Below, piece by piece: positions 40,026-49,653 of a DNA stretch of 64,000 nucleotides. Source of the stretch: Acaudatibacter sp035532115 (GTDB lineage: Bacteria > Pseudomonadota > Alphaproteobacteria > Caulobacterales > Caulobacteraceae); the NCBI GenBank assembly GCA_035532115.1, contig DATKRO010000012.1, positions 1 to 64,000 on the forward strand, read 5' to 3'. The notes under the pieces are model-generated. The model worked only from the letters and a program-made list of their open reading frames with translations, searched no databases and had not been told where the DNA came from. The translations under genes were made by a program, and so were the position numbers. The first letter of the stretch is position 1. The number at the start of each line of letters is the position of its first letter.

Positions 40026-42293
40026 ATGCCAGCCGCGCCCGGCGTCGCCATTCGCGGACCGCGCAGCCTGCTTCGCCAGATCCGCGAGGCCATGGCGGGC
40101 GCGCGCCCGGCGCAGGCCAAGCTCGACCTGGTGGTGCGGATCATCGCCGTCTCGATGGTGGCCGAGGTCTGCTCGCTCTATCTGGCGCGCAAGTCCGGCG
40201 AGATGGAGCTCTTCGCCACCGAGGGCCTCGATCCGGGCGCGGTGCACGTCACCCGTCTGAAGCCGGGCGAGGGCCTGGTGGGCGACATCATGCGCCACGG
40301 TCGGCCGCTCAATCTCTCGGACGCTCCGAGCCACCCGGCCTTCTCCTACCGTCCAGAAACCGGCGAGGACCCGTTCCACGCCCTGCTGGGCGCGCCGCTG
40401 CTGCGCGGCGGCCGCCCCATCGGCGTGCTGGTGGTGCAGAACCGCACCAGCCGCACCTATGGCGAGGACGAGGTCGAGGATCTGCAGATCATCGCCATGG
40501 TGCTGGCCGAGATGGTCGCTTCCGGCGAGGTCGTCGACCTGGTCCAGCTCAAGGACGTGGAGATCGCGCCGCAGCGGCCCGAGCGGCTCAAGGGCCAGAC
40601 CCTGGCCGAGGGGCTCGCCCTGGGCGTCGCCGTCCTGCACGAGGCGCCGGTGGCCGCCGGCAGGCTGCTCAGCGACGATCCGGCCGCCGAGGAGGCGCGG
40701 CTGGGCGCGGCGATCGTGGCGCTGCAGGCCCAGATCGACGAGATGCTGGAGGGCCACCAGGCGCTGCTGGGGCCCAGCTACGACCTGCTGGAGATCTACA
40801 AGCAGCTCTCGCAGAGCCGCAGCTGGCGCCATTCCCTGGTGGAGGCGGTGCGCTCGGGCCTCACCGCCGAGGCGGCGGTGGAGCGGGTGCGCTCCGAACA
40901 CCGCGCCGGGATCGGACAGGCGCGCGATCCCTACCTGCGCGAGCGCGTGCACGACCTCGAGGATCTCAACGACCGGCTGCTGCGTCACCTTTCCGGCGAC
41001 GGCGGCAAGGCGCGCCTTCTGCCCGACAACGCCATCCTGATCGCCCGCAGCCTGGGGCCGGCGGACCTGCTGGAATACGACCGCACCAAGCTGCGCGGGC
41101 TGCTGCTCGAGGACGGCTCGCCCGCCAGCCACGCCGCGATCGTGGCGCGCGCCCTCGACATCCCCTCCGTGGGGCGCCTGCCGGGCCTGCGCGACAAGGT
41201 CAGCGAGGGCGACCCGGTGATCGTCGACGCCGAGACCGGCGAGGCCTATCTGCGTCCGCGCGCCGACGTCGTCGCCGCCCTGCAGACGCGCCTGGGCGTG
41301 CGCGACCAGCGCCGCGCCGAATTCGCCAGGCTGCGCGACACCCCCGCCTTCACCCGCGACGGCGCCAAGATCTCCCTTCTGATGAACGCCGGCCTCGCCG
41401 TCGACCTGGAGATCCTGGGCGAGACCGGGGCCGAGGGCATCGGGCTCTTCCGCACCGAGTTCCAGTTCATGGTCTCCGAGGACCTGCCGCGCATCAACGC
41501 CCAGGCCGCCCTCTACGCCCGCGTCCTCGACGCCGCCGGCGACCTGCCGGTCACCTTCCGCACCCTCGACCTCGGCGGCGACAAGGTGCTGCCCTATCTG
41601 GAGGCCGAGCGCGAGGACAATCCCGCGCTCGGCTGGCGCGCGATCCGCATGGGCCTCGACCGGCCGGCGTTCCTGAAGCTGCAGCTGCGCGCCCTGATCG
41701 CGGCGGCGCGGGGGCGGCCGCTGCGGATCATGTTCCCGCTGGTGGCGAGCGTGGACGAGTTCCGCGCCGCCCGCACCCTGGTCGACCTCGAGGTCGCCTG
41801 GGCGCAGCGACGCGGCCGCTCTGCGCCGGCGCGGCTCGAGGTCGGCGCGATGATCGAGGTGCCGGCGCTGATCTGGCACCTCGACGCGCTGTTGCCGATG
41901 ACCGATTTCGTCTCGGTGGGCACCAACGACCTGATGCAGTACCTGTTCGCCGCGGACCGGGGCAATCCGCGCGTCGCCACGCGCTACGATCCCCTGTCGC
42001 CGCCGGCGCTGCGGGTGCTGCAGCGCATCCAGGAGGCCTGCGCCGAGAGCGGCACGCCGGTGTCGGTCTGCGGCGAGATGGCGGGCCGGCCGCTGGAGGC
42101 CTTCGCCCTCGTCGCCCTGGGCTACGAGGCTCTCTCGATGCCGCCGGCCGGGATCGGCCCCGTCAAGCAGATGGTGCTGAGCTGCGATCGCGAGGCGGCT
42201 CGGCGCGGCGCCGGCTCGCTGCTGAAGGCGACGCAGGGCTCGGTGCGCAATGAACTGGAGACCCTGGCCCGAAAACTCTATGTCGCAGTATAG
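40026..42293 (+). CDS. ptsP: Phosphoenolpyruvate-protein phosphotransferase EI-Ntr
   Basis: 755 residues. An N-terminal GAF domain (about 1-165), which binds glutamine in alphaproteobacterial EI-Ntr, is followed by the EI region with active His369 (GSPASHAAIVARALDIPSVG) and the PEP-binding barrel (GIGLFRTEFQFM, RTLDLGGDKVLPY, GTNDLMQYLFAADRG, VCGEMAGRP). It starts the nitrogen PTS (NPr, EIIA-Ntr), in Caulobacter linked to the (p)ppGpp response. The ATG at 40026 fits family starts; the longer frame does not. Confidence 0.93.
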   Translation: MPAAPGVAIRGPRSLLRQIREAMAGARPAQAKLDLVVRIIAVSMVAEVCSLYLARKSGEMELFATEGLDPGAVHVTRLKPGEGLVGDIMRHGRPLNLSDAPSHPAFSYRPETGEDPFHALLGAPLLRGGRPIGVLVVQNRTSRTYGEDEVEDLQIIAMVLAEMVASGEVVDLVQLKDVEIAPQRPERLKGQTLAEGLALGVAVLHEAPVAAGRLLSDDPAAEEARLGAAIVALQAQIDEMLEGHQALLGPSYDLLEIYKQLSQSRSWRHSLVEAVRSGLTAEAAVERVRSEHRAGIGQARDPYLRERVHDLEDLNDRLLRHLSGDGGKARLLPDNAILIARSLGPADLLEYDRTKLRGLLLEDGSPASHAAIVARALDIPSVGRLPGLRDKVSEGDPVIVDAETGEAYLRPRADVVAALQTRLGVRDQRRAEFARLRDTPAFTRDGAKISLLMNAGLAVDLEILGETGAEGIGLFRTEFQFMVSEDLPRINAQAALYARVLDAAGDLPVTFRTLDLGGDKVLPYLEAEREDNPALGWRAIRMGLDRPAFLKLQLRALIAAARGRPLRIMFPLVASVDEFRAARTLVDLEVAWAQRRGRSAPARLEVGAMIEVPALIWHLDALLPMTDFVSVGTNDLMQYLFAADRGNPRVATRYDPLSPPALRVLQRIQEACAESGTPVSVCGEMAGRPLEAFALVALGYEALSMPPAGIGPVKQMVLSCDREAARRGAGSLLKATQGSVRNELETLARKLYVAV

Positions 42294-42426
42294 CGCCGCA
42301 TTTCGGCCATTGGAATCACGCCTCCTGACGCTTATTTACAACGAAGCGTTAACGAGCGCAGCCCTAGCCTGCGCTCAGTGGGCTGCGCCGCACGGAACAC
42401 GGTGCAGCTCGGGGGTTTAAGAGGGC

Positions 42427-43518
42427 ATGCCTCTCGATACGGGCGCATTTTCGGATCAGGCGCCGCCGCCGCGGCCGGCCCGGCGCGCGAGGCCCGTGCT
42501 GGATCCCGGCGTCGACGTCGGGGCGGCGCTCGGCGCGGCGCGCCAGCGGCTGGGCCTCAGCCTCGACGAGGTCGCCGAGGCCACCCGGGTGAAGAGCCGG
42601 CACCTCGCGGCGCTGGAGGCGCGCGCCTTCGATCAGCTGCCATCGCGTCCCTTCACCATCGGCTACGTGCGCGCCTACGCCAAGGCGCTCGGCCTCGACG
42701 CCGATCAGACCGCCCAGCGCTTCCGCGCCGAGAATCCGAGCCCGGACGACGAGCTGCACTCGCCCGTGGGCGTCGCCCATGAACGGGCGCGGCCCAGTCG
42801 CGCCCTGACCATCGTCGCCGCTCTCGCCATCGCCGCCGTGGTCGGCTGGAACATCGCCCTGCACGCCGTGGCCAATCCGCCGGCCCCGCCCGGCTCGGCG
42901 CCGATGCGGCTCGCCGGCGCCCAGCCGGCCGGCGGCGCCGGCCTCGGCGTGTTCCAGGTCGAGACGCCGCTGCCCGCGCCGCCGGAAGCCAGCATTCCCG
43001 CGCCGTACCGGACCCCCGGGCTCGAAGCCGCCGCCGCCGCCGGCGGCTCGGCCGACGCCGCCGACGCCGCCGCCAAGGCGACCGCCGCCCAGGCCGCGCT
43101 CGCGCCGGCCGTCGCCGGGCCGCCCCGGCCGTTCGTCGCCCAGGGCGCCGTTTACGGCCCCGCCGCCGCCGCCGCGTCCGGCCTCGTCATCCAGGCGAAG
43201 CAGCCGATCTCGCTGGAGATCCGCAGCGCCGCCGGCGCGGTCTATTTCGCCCGCGAGCTCGCGGCCGGAGAGGCCTACCGGGTGCCGAACATCCCCGGCC
43301 TCACCGCCGAGGTCTCCGATCCGGCCGACGCCGAGCTCTTCGAGGGAGGCCTCTCCAAGGGCGTCCTCGCGGCGCCGCAGACGGCGCTGAAGCTTCCGGG
43401 CCAGGCGATTCCCGGCCAACCGGTTCCGGGTCAGGCGAGTCCGGGCCAACCGATTCCCGGCCAACCGGTTCCGGGCCAGCAGATTTCGGCCCGGCCGCCG
43501 CCGGGCCAGGCTGGCTAG
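42427..43518 (+). CDS. RodZ-like helix-turn-helix membrane protein
   Basis: 363 residues. An N-terminal HTH_25 domain (GAALGAARQRLGLSLDEVAEATRVKSRHLAALEA, TIGYVRAYAKALGLD) is followed by a single transmembrane helix (about 122-140) and an Ala/Pro-rich periplasmic linker. A C-terminal DUF4115-like domain follows (VIQAKQPISLEIRSAAGAVYFARELAAGEAYRVP). RodZ homologues link MreB to the wall-building machine. The protein ends in five-residue PGQ repeats (see 43396-43485). Lies between ptsP and ispG. Confidence 0.82.
   Translation: MPLDTGAFSDQAPPPRPARRARPVLDPGVDVGAALGAARQRLGLSLDEVAEATRVKSRHLAALEARAFDQLPSRPFTIGYVRAYAKALGLDADQTAQRFRAENPSPDDELHSPVGVAHERARPSRALTIVAALAIAAVVGWNIALHAVANPPAPPGSAPMRLAGAQPAGGAGLGVFQVETPLPAPPEASIPAPYRTPGLEAAAAAGGSADAADAAAKATAAQAALAPAVAGPPRPFVAQGAVYGPAAAAASGLVIQAKQPISLEIRSAAGAVYFARELAAGEAYRVPNIPGLTAEVSDPADAELFEGGLSKGVLAAPQTALKLPGQAIPGQPVPGQASPGQPIPGQPVPGQQISARPPPGQAG
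43396..43485 (+). repeat. Six tandem 15-bp units (PGQ repeats) at the end of the RodZ-like gene
   Basis: Six units of five codons: PGQAI, PGQPV, PGQAS, PGQPI, PGQPV, PGQQI, followed by a degenerate unit and a last PGQAG before the stop. DNA units differ mostly at third positions (CCGGGCCAA versus CCCGGCCAA). Such in-frame arrays change copy number by slippage without breaking the gene. Confidence 0.85.
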
Positions 43519-43549
43519 GCGCGCCGTTAGCTCCTATGTTCCGACGGTC

Positions 43550-44692
43550 ATGACCGTTGAGAACCACACGCGCGTGCGCCCATGGCGGGCGATCGATCGG
43601 CGCAAGTCGCGCCAGATCTACGTCGGCTCGGTGGCCGTAGGGGGCGACGCCCCGATCTCGGTCCAGTCGATGACCAATACCCTGACCGCGGACGCCGGCG
43701 CCACCATCGACCAGATCCGTCAGCTGGAGGACGCGGGCGCCGACATCGTCCGGGTCTCATGCCCGGACCAGGCCTCCACCGCGGCGTTCAGGCAGATCGC
43801 CGCGGCGGCGCGGGTGCCGCTCGTCGCCGACATCCACTTTCACTACAAGCGCGCCATCGAGGCCGCCGAGGCGGGGGCGGCGTGCCTGCGCATCAATCCG
43901 GGCAACATCGGCTCGGCGGCGCGGGTGCGCGAGGTGATCGCCGCCGCGCGCGACCACGGCTGCTCGATGCGCATCGGCGTCAACGCCGGCTCGCTCGAGC
44001 CGCACCTGCTGGAAAAGTACGGCGAGCCCTGTCCGGAGGCCATGGTCGAGAGCGCCCTCGACCACGCCCGCATCCTCCAGGACAACGATTTCCATGAATT
44101 CAAGATCAGCGTGAAGGCCTCCGACGTCTTCCTGGCCGTCGCCGCCTATCAGCTGCTCGCCGACGCCGTCGACTGTCCGCTGCACGTGGGCATCACCGAG
44201 GCCGGGGCGCTGCGCACCGGCACGATCAAGTCGGCCATCGGCATGGGCGCGCTGCTCTGGGCCGGGATCGGCGACACCATCCGCGTTTCCCTGGCCGCCG
44301 ATCCGGTCGAGGAGATCAAGGCCGGGTTCGACATGCTGAAGTCGCTCGGCCTGCGCCACCGCGGCGTCAACATCATCGCCTGTCCGTCGTGCGCCCGGCA
44401 GGGCTTCAACGTCATCGATACGGTGGGCAAGCTCGAGGAGCGGCTGGCCCATGTCGCCACGCCGATGAGCCTTTCGATCATCGGCTGCGTCGTCAACGGC
44501 CCCGGCGAGGCGCTGCTCACCGATCTCGGCTTCACCGGCGGCGGCAAGGGCGCGGGCATGGTCTACATGGCCGGCAAGGCCGACCACAAGATGGACAACG
44601 AGCGCATGGTCGACCACATCGTCGAACTGGTGGAGGCCCGGGCGCGGGAGATCGAGGCGGCCAACGCCGGCGCCTTGCAGGCGGCGCAGTAG
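43550..44692 (+). CDS. ispG: 4-hydroxy-3-methylbut-2-en-1-yl diphosphate synthase
   Basis: 380 residues, the short bacterial form. Motifs: ISVQSMTNT, LVADIHFHYKRAIEAAEAG, LRINPGNIG, IACPSCARQGFNV, and IGCVVNGPGEA, which hold the [4Fe-4S] cysteines and the catalytic Glu. It performs the penultimate step of the MEP isoprenoid pathway. The start lies 31 bases after the RodZ-like stop. Confidence 0.95.
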   Translation: MTVENHTRVRPWRAIDRRKSRQIYVGSVAVGGDAPISVQSMTNTLTADAGATIDQIRQLEDAGADIVRVSCPDQASTAAFRQIAAAARVPLVADIHFHYKRAIEAAEAGAACLRINPGNIGSAARVREVIAAARDHGCSMRIGVNAGSLEPHLLEKYGEPCPEAMVESALDHARILQDNDFHEFKISVKASDVFLAVAAYQLLADAVDCPLHVGITEAGALRTGTIKSAIGMGALLWAGIGDTIRVSLAADPVEEIKAGFDMLKSLGLRHRGVNIIACPSCARQGFNVIDTVGKLEERLAHVATPMSLSIIGCVVNGPGEALLTDLGFTGGGKGAGMVYMAGKADHKMDNERMVDHIVELVEARAREIEAANAGALQAAQ

Positions 44693-44806
44693 GCGCTCGC
44701 AAGCCGAGGTCCCGATCGCTGTCGTGCATCGGTGACGCGTGCGTCACTCTTGCATAGTTCACCCTGGCCTGATTAGCTCCGCGCTCCACCATTGGAGCTA
44801 GAGACC

Positions 44807-45100
44807 ATGTCTGCAGACGGCGCCTGGAAGACCACGATCAACTCGCCGATGGGGGTGCAGGAAGGCACGCTCACCATCGCCACCAGCGGCGCCACCTTCT
44901 CCGGCAAGATGGCCGGCGCCCAGGGAACGCAGGACATCTCCGGCAAGGTCGACGGCGACACCCTCACCTGGGGCGCGAAGCTGACCCAGCCGTTCCCGAT
45001 CGATCTGGAGTTCAACGTCACCGTCAACGGCGACGCCATGGAGGGCTCGGTCAAGGCCGGCGCCTTCGGCTCCTCGCCGCTGAAGGGCGTGCGGGCCTAG
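44807..45100 (+). CDS. Small conserved-looking beta-rich protein, unknown function
   Basis: 97 residues with GGAG eight bases upstream. Alternating strands (AWKTTINSPMGVQEGTLTIA, ATFSGKMAGAQGTQDISGKV, DTLTWGAKLTQPFPIDLEF, AMEGSVKAGAFGSSPLKGVRA) suggest a small beta-barrel without signal peptide. Similar short proteins occur in Caulobacterales, but no function is known to me. It occupies the place between ispG and prmC where prfA is often found. Confidence 0.65.
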   Translation: MSADGAWKTTINSPMGVQEGTLTIATSGATFSGKMAGAQGTQDISGKVDGDTLTWGAKLTQPFPIDLEFNVTVNGDAMEGSVKAGAFGSSPLKGVRA

Positions 45101-45158
45101 CCGCCGTCCTGGCGTCCGCCCGTCGCGCCGCCCGCGCAGGGCCGCGGCGCCGCGGTTC

Positions 45159-46061
45159 ATGACCACCCTCGTCTCGGCCTGGGGGCAGGCGCGCCAGCGG
45201 TTGCAGGCGGCCGGCGCGGACAGCCCGGCGATCGACGCGCGCCTGCTGCTCGAAGCGGCCGCGCAGGTGAGCCGGGCCGACATCCTCGCCGACCCGCAGC
45301 GTGCGCTCGGGGCCGCGGCGGCCCGGCGGCTCGAAGCCTTCGTCGCCCGGCGCGAGGCGCGCGAACCGGTGAGCCAGATCCTCGGGCGGCGCGGCTTCTG
45401 GAACATCGTGCTGAAGGTGAGCCGCGAGGTGCTCACTCCGCGGCCGGAGACCGAGACCCTGGTCGAGGTCGCCCTGGCCGCGTTTGCGCCGGACCGGGCC
45501 TTCGCAATGCTCGACCTCGGCGTCGGCTCCGGAGCGATCCTGCTCGCCATCCTGGCCGAGCGCCCCGGGGCCACGGGGCTGGGCGTCGACATCTCCGGGG
45601 CGGCGCTGGCGGTGGCCCGCGACAACGCCGCCACGCTCGGCCTCGCGGCCCGCGCGGCGTTCGTGAGAGGCGACTGGACGGCCGGGCTGGCGAGCGGGAG
45701 CTTCGATCTCGTGCTCGCCAATCCGCCCTATGTCGCGACGGCCGAGATCGCCCGGCTGGCGCCCGAGGTGCGCGATCACGAACCGCGCCTGGCCCTCGAC
45801 GGCGGCGCCGACGGGCTCGGCGCCTATCGCCGGCTGGCGCCGGAGATCCTGCGGGTGCTGAAGCCGGGCGCCGTCTTCGCCCTCGAGATCGGCCCGGGCC
45901 AGGGCGCCGCGGTCTCGGCGCTGCTGAGGCGGGCCGGAGCGGCCCAGGTCGCCGTGCACCCCGATCTGGGCGGGCGCGAGCGGGTCGTCGCCGGCGTCCG
46001 GCGAGCCGCCCCGGCGCGCGCCGCCAAGAAAGCCCTTGGAAATGCGCCGCTGAATCGCTAG
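45159..46061 (+). CDS. prmC: Peptide chain release factor glutamine methyltransferase
   Basis: 300 residues. The N-terminal helical domain (about 1-85) ends at EPVSQILGRRGFWN. The methyltransferase domain has the SAM motif MLDLGVGSGAILLAIL and the glutamine-binding NPPY motif in LVLANPPYVA. PrmC methylates the GGQ glutamine of RF1/RF2. Its usual operon partner prfA (RF1) is not next to it. The C-terminus has about 15 extra basic residues. Confidence 0.93.
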   Translation: MTTLVSAWGQARQRLQAAGADSPAIDARLLLEAAAQVSRADILADPQRALGAAAARRLEAFVARREAREPVSQILGRRGFWNIVLKVSREVLTPRPETETLVEVALAAFAPDRAFAMLDLGVGSGAILLAILAERPGATGLGVDISGAALAVARDNAATLGLAARAAFVRGDWTAGLASGSFDLVLANPPYVATAEIARLAPEVRDHEPRLALDGGADGLGAYRRLAPEILRVLKPGAVFALEIGPGQGAAVSALLRRAGAAQVAVHPDLGGRERVVAGVRRAAPARAAKKALGNAPLNR

Positions 46062-46324
46062 ATCACTGGCATCTCCTCTTGAAGGATGCCGGAGTCAGAG
46101 GCGCCAGGCTCGGATGAAGCCCGGCGCGCAGTCGCCTCCGGCAGGCGCGGCGAACGGGGCGTCGTGACGGGGCGCCTCGAGCCTCGCGGGGGGATAAGGG
46201 AACCTTAGGCGTTTTCGGACACTCAACCGGGCGGGATCGCCCGAAACTCAGACGGAAAGCCGCGAGTGCGACCGGACGGGCTCTCCCCCCAGCCGGCGAC
46301 GGCGATCCACAAAGGTCGGCCAAG

Positions 46325-47353
46325 ATGAGAGATTTCAAGGGGATGAAGCGTCAGCGCAACCGCGGTCGCGGCGGCGGTGGCGGCGGCAACAGCGGCGGCG
46401 GGGGCAAGCCGCAGCACAACGCCAACCGCGCCTTCGACTCCAATGGGCCGGACGGGGTGAAGGTGCGCGGCGCCGCCCAGCACATCTTCGAGAGGTATCA
46501 GCAGCTCGCCCGCGACGCCGGCTCCGGCGGCGACCGGGTGCTGGCGGAGAACTACCTCCAGCACGCCGAGCACTATTTCCGCCTGTTGCGCACCATGCAG
46601 CCGCAGCGTTCCGTCGGCGAAATCCTCGGGCGCGACCAGTTCGTCTCCGGCTACGATCTCGACTTCGAGGAGGAGCCTCGGGAAGACGGGACCGAGGCCG
46701 GCGAGGCCGACGGCGACGCCGCCGACGGCCGCCGCGAGGATCGCCCCTGGGCGCGCGACGATCGCCAGCGGGACAATCCCAGGGACGCCAGGGAGCCCCG
46801 GGATGATCGGCCGCAGGGCGAATGGCGTCCGCGCGAGGAGTACCGCCAGCAGGGCGGCTATCGGCAGCAGAACGACGCCCGCCCGCGCGACGATCGCGGC
46901 CCCCGTGAAGAGCGCCAGCCGGGCGAGGCGCGTGCGCGCGAGGAGCGCGATCAGGGCGACTTCCGCCAGAAGGACGATCGCTTCCGTGACGACCGGCGCG
47001 AGCGCTTCGGCCGCGACGAGCGCCAGGCGCGGTTCCGGGACGACCGTCGTCCGGAGCGGGACGCCCGTCCGGACCGCGATCCCCTGGGCGTGGTCGAGCC
47101 GCAGGCGGCCGCGCCGCTGACGCCGGCGCCAGCGGCGGCCTACGAGGCGTCGCGGGAGCAGCCGCGCGCGGGCATGCTGCGCGGCGAGGATGGCGCCGTC
47201 AGCCAGGCTCCGGCCTTCCTCCAGTCGCGCGTCGCCGAGCCGCGGAGCGAGACCGAGGAGCCCGCCGAAGCGCGCCGCCCGCGCCGGCGCCGGGCGCCGC
47301 GCGCTTTCGAGGCCAGTCCGACCGCCGCCCCCGCCGAGGCCGACGAAGGCTAA
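46325..47353 (+). CDS. DUF4167 protein with RNA-binding-like charged tail
   Basis: 342 residues. The N-terminus (MRDFKGMKRQRNRGRGGGGGG) and DUF4167 core (NRAFDSNGPDGVKVRGAAQHIFERYQQLARDA, LAENYLQHAEHYFRLLRTMQ) are typical of alphaproteobacteria. Residues about 120-255 are an Arg/Asp/Glu/Gln low-complexity tract of DDR, REE and RDDR units, likely disordered. A basic motif RRPRRRRAPR lies near the end. Probably binds RNA or ribosomes; this is inferred from composition. Confidence 0.85.
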   Translation: MRDFKGMKRQRNRGRGGGGGGNSGGGGKPQHNANRAFDSNGPDGVKVRGAAQHIFERYQQLARDAGSGGDRVLAENYLQHAEHYFRLLRTMQPQRSVGEILGRDQFVSGYDLDFEEEPREDGTEAGEADGDAADGRREDRPWARDDRQRDNPRDAREPRDDRPQGEWRPREEYRQQGGYRQQNDARPRDDRGPREERQPGEARAREERDQGDFRQKDDRFRDDRRERFGRDERQARFRDDRRPERDARPDRDPLGVVEPQAAAPLTPAPAAAYEASREQPRAGMLRGEDGAVSQAPAFLQSRVAEPRSETEEPAEARRPRRRRAPRAFEASPTAAPAEADEG

Positions 47354-47451
47354 AGGACGAAGGCTAAAGCTCGACAGGGCGGCTCGTCCCCCCGATGATG
47401 CCGCGCGCCAGCGGCGATTGCGCCCGGCGCGTGCGCCTGGAGGGACGCTGA

Positions 47452-49638
47452 ATGACCGACGCCATGCACCGGCGCGCCTTGCTCGCCTCCGCCGCGGCGC
47501 TGGCCGCGGCCCTCGCGGCGCCGAAACGCGCCGCCGCCGATGCGCCTGCGACGCGACCGCCGGTCGCCCCGGTCCGGCCGGTGACCGAGGATCTGTGGGG
47601 GACCCGCATCACCGATCCCTATCGCTGGATGGAGGCGGAGGGGCCGCAGTGGAAGGCCTATGCCCAGGCCGAGGGCGACTACGCCCGGCGCCTGCTGGCC
47701 GAGATTCCCGGCCGCGCCGCCCTGCTGGCGGACGTGGAGCGCTATACCGAGACCGAGGTCGCGGTCAGCGCCGTCCAGGTCGGCGGCGAGGCGATCTTCA
47801 CCGAGGTGCGGCCGGTCGGCGCCAACACCTTCAAGCTCTTCGTGCGCGACGGCCTGCATGGCGAGGACCGGCTGCTGGTCGACCCGGATACCTACGCGCC
47901 CGCCGGCTCGCATGCGTCGCTCGACTGGTGGGCGTGTTCGCCCGACGGCGCCCACGTGGTGTTCGGGATCTCTCCCGGAGGGTCGGAGAACTCGGTCGCC
48001 CACGTCATGGTCACCGCCAGCGGCGCGCTGCTGCCCGAGCGCATCGATCGGACCCAGGACGCCAGTCCGAGCTGGGCCGACGACGGCGCGGGCTTCTTCT
48101 ACAACCGGCTGCAGCCCGGCGTGACGCCGACCAGCGAGGACCGCTACAAGTTCAGCGCCTGCTGGTTCCACCGCCTGGGAACCGATCCCGCCACCGACGC
48201 CGAGGTGCTGGGCAAGGGCACGAGCCCGGTCCCGACGATCGCCGCCATCGACTTTCCCGTGGTGGTCGCCACGCCCGGCTCGCCGGTGGACCTGGGGCTG
48301 GTGATCTCGGGCGTGCAGAACGAGATCGCCGTCTACGCCTCGCCCGCCGCCGCCGCGCGGGCCGGCGCGCCACGGTGGCGCGAGGTGTGTTCGCCCGCCG
48401 ATATGGTGACCGCCGCCGCGGTCCGCGGCGAGAGCATCTATCTGCTGAGCCACCAGGGCGCCTCGCGCTACAAAGTCCTGAAGACCACCGCCGCCGCGCC
48501 CGAGGTGGCGCGCGCCAGCCTCGTCGTGCCCGAGAGCGCTTCGGTGATCCGCGGCATCGCCGCCGCCCGCGACGGCCTCTACGTCCAGGATCTGAACGCC
48601 GGCCTCGGCGGACTTCGGCGCATGGCCCACGACGGGACGATAAGCGCCATCGCCCTGCCGTTCGCCGGCTCCATCGATGCGCTCTACGCCGACACCGCCC
48701 ACGACGGCGCCTGGTTCCTGCTGCAGGGGTGGGTGCGGCCTTCGGTGCTCTGCTACGTCGGGCCGGATGGCCGCGTCGTGGAGACCGACATCGCCCCCAA
48801 GCCGCCGATCGATGTCGCGCCCTACACGTCCGAGGAACTCTTCTTCACCGCGAGGGACGGGGTGCGCGTGCCGCTGTCGATCATCCATCGCAAGGGGCTG
48901 CGGCGCGACGGGCGCGCGCCGCTGCTGCTGTGGGCCTATGGCGCCTATGGGATCACCGAGGATCCGGCGTTCATCTCGCGCTGGTTCCCGCTGCTGGACC
49001 GGGGCGGCGTGTTCGCCGTCGCCCACGTGCGCGGCGGCGGCGAGCTGGGCGAGGACTGGCACCTCGCCGGCCAGAAGCTGACCAAGCCCAACACCTGGCG
49101 CGACATGATCGACGCGGCGCGCTACCTGATCCGGGCGCGCTACACCTCGAGGCCCAGGCTGGCGATCATCGGCGGTTCGGCCGGGGGGATCACCGTCGGG
49201 CGCTTCATGACCGAGGACCCGGGCCTGGCCGCCGTGGTGATCGACGAGGTCGGAGTCTCCAACCCGCTGCGCAGCGAGTTCTCCCCCAACGGCCCTCCCA
49301 ACATCCCGGAGTTCGGCACGGTGACCAACCCGATCGGCTTCAAGGGCCTATACGAGATGGACGCCTATCAGCACGTGCGCGACGGCGTGAACTACCCTTC
49401 GGTGCTGCTGACCACCGGGCTCAACGATCCGCGCGTCTCGTCCTGGGAGCCCACCAAGATGACGGCGCGGCTTCAGGCGGCGACGGCCTCGGCCAACCCG
49501 GTGATCCTGCGCGTGCAGACCGACGCCGGCCATGGCATCGGCTCCACCCTGCTGCAGCGCGACCGCGAGACCGCCGACATCCTCGCCTTCATCCTCTGGC
49601 GCACCGGCGATCCGCGCTATCAGCCGCAGCGGGCGTGA
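47452..49638 (+). CDS. Prolyl oligopeptidase family serine peptidase (S9A)
   Basis: 728 residues. A twin-arginine-like signal (MHRRALLASAAALAAALAAP) suggests export. The seven-bladed propeller region (about 60-420) precedes the alpha/beta hydrolase domain with Ser in IIGGSAGGITVG, Asp in TGLNDPRV and His in TDAGHGIG. The propeller starts with DPYRWMEAEG, a hallmark of S9A. It cleaves short peptides after proline or related residues, probably in the periplasm. Confidence 0.9.
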   Translation: MTDAMHRRALLASAAALAAALAAPKRAAADAPATRPPVAPVRPVTEDLWGTRITDPYRWMEAEGPQWKAYAQAEGDYARRLLAEIPGRAALLADVERYTETEVAVSAVQVGGEAIFTEVRPVGANTFKLFVRDGLHGEDRLLVDPDTYAPAGSHASLDWWACSPDGAHVVFGISPGGSENSVAHVMVTASGALLPERIDRTQDASPSWADDGAGFFYNRLQPGVTPTSEDRYKFSACWFHRLGTDPATDAEVLGKGTSPVPTIAAIDFPVVVATPGSPVDLGLVISGVQNEIAVYASPAAAARAGAPRWREVCSPADMVTAAAVRGESIYLLSHQGASRYKVLKTTAAAPEVARASLVVPESASVIRGIAAARDGLYVQDLNAGLGGLRRMAHDGTISAIALPFAGSIDALYADTAHDGAWFLLQGWVRPSVLCYVGPDGRVVETDIAPKPPIDVAPYTSEELFFTARDGVRVPLSIIHRKGLRRDGRAPLLLWAYGAYGITEDPAFISRWFPLLDRGGVFAVAHVRGGGELGEDWHLAGQKLTKPNTWRDMIDAARYLIRARYTSRPRLAIIGGSAGGITVGRFMTEDPGLAAVVIDEVGVSNPLRSEFSPNGPPNIPEFGTVTNPIGFKGLYEMDAYQHVRDGVNYPSVLLTTGLNDPRVSSWEPTKMTARLQAATASANPVILRVQTDAGHGIGSTLLQRDRETADILAFILWRTGDPRYQPQRA

Positions 49639-49653
49639 TCGGACCGGGCGGTG

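Noticed and set aside
43396..43515. CRISPR-like array
   Set aside because: Units are contiguous 15-mers inside a reading frame, without spacers; it is a coding tandem repeat.
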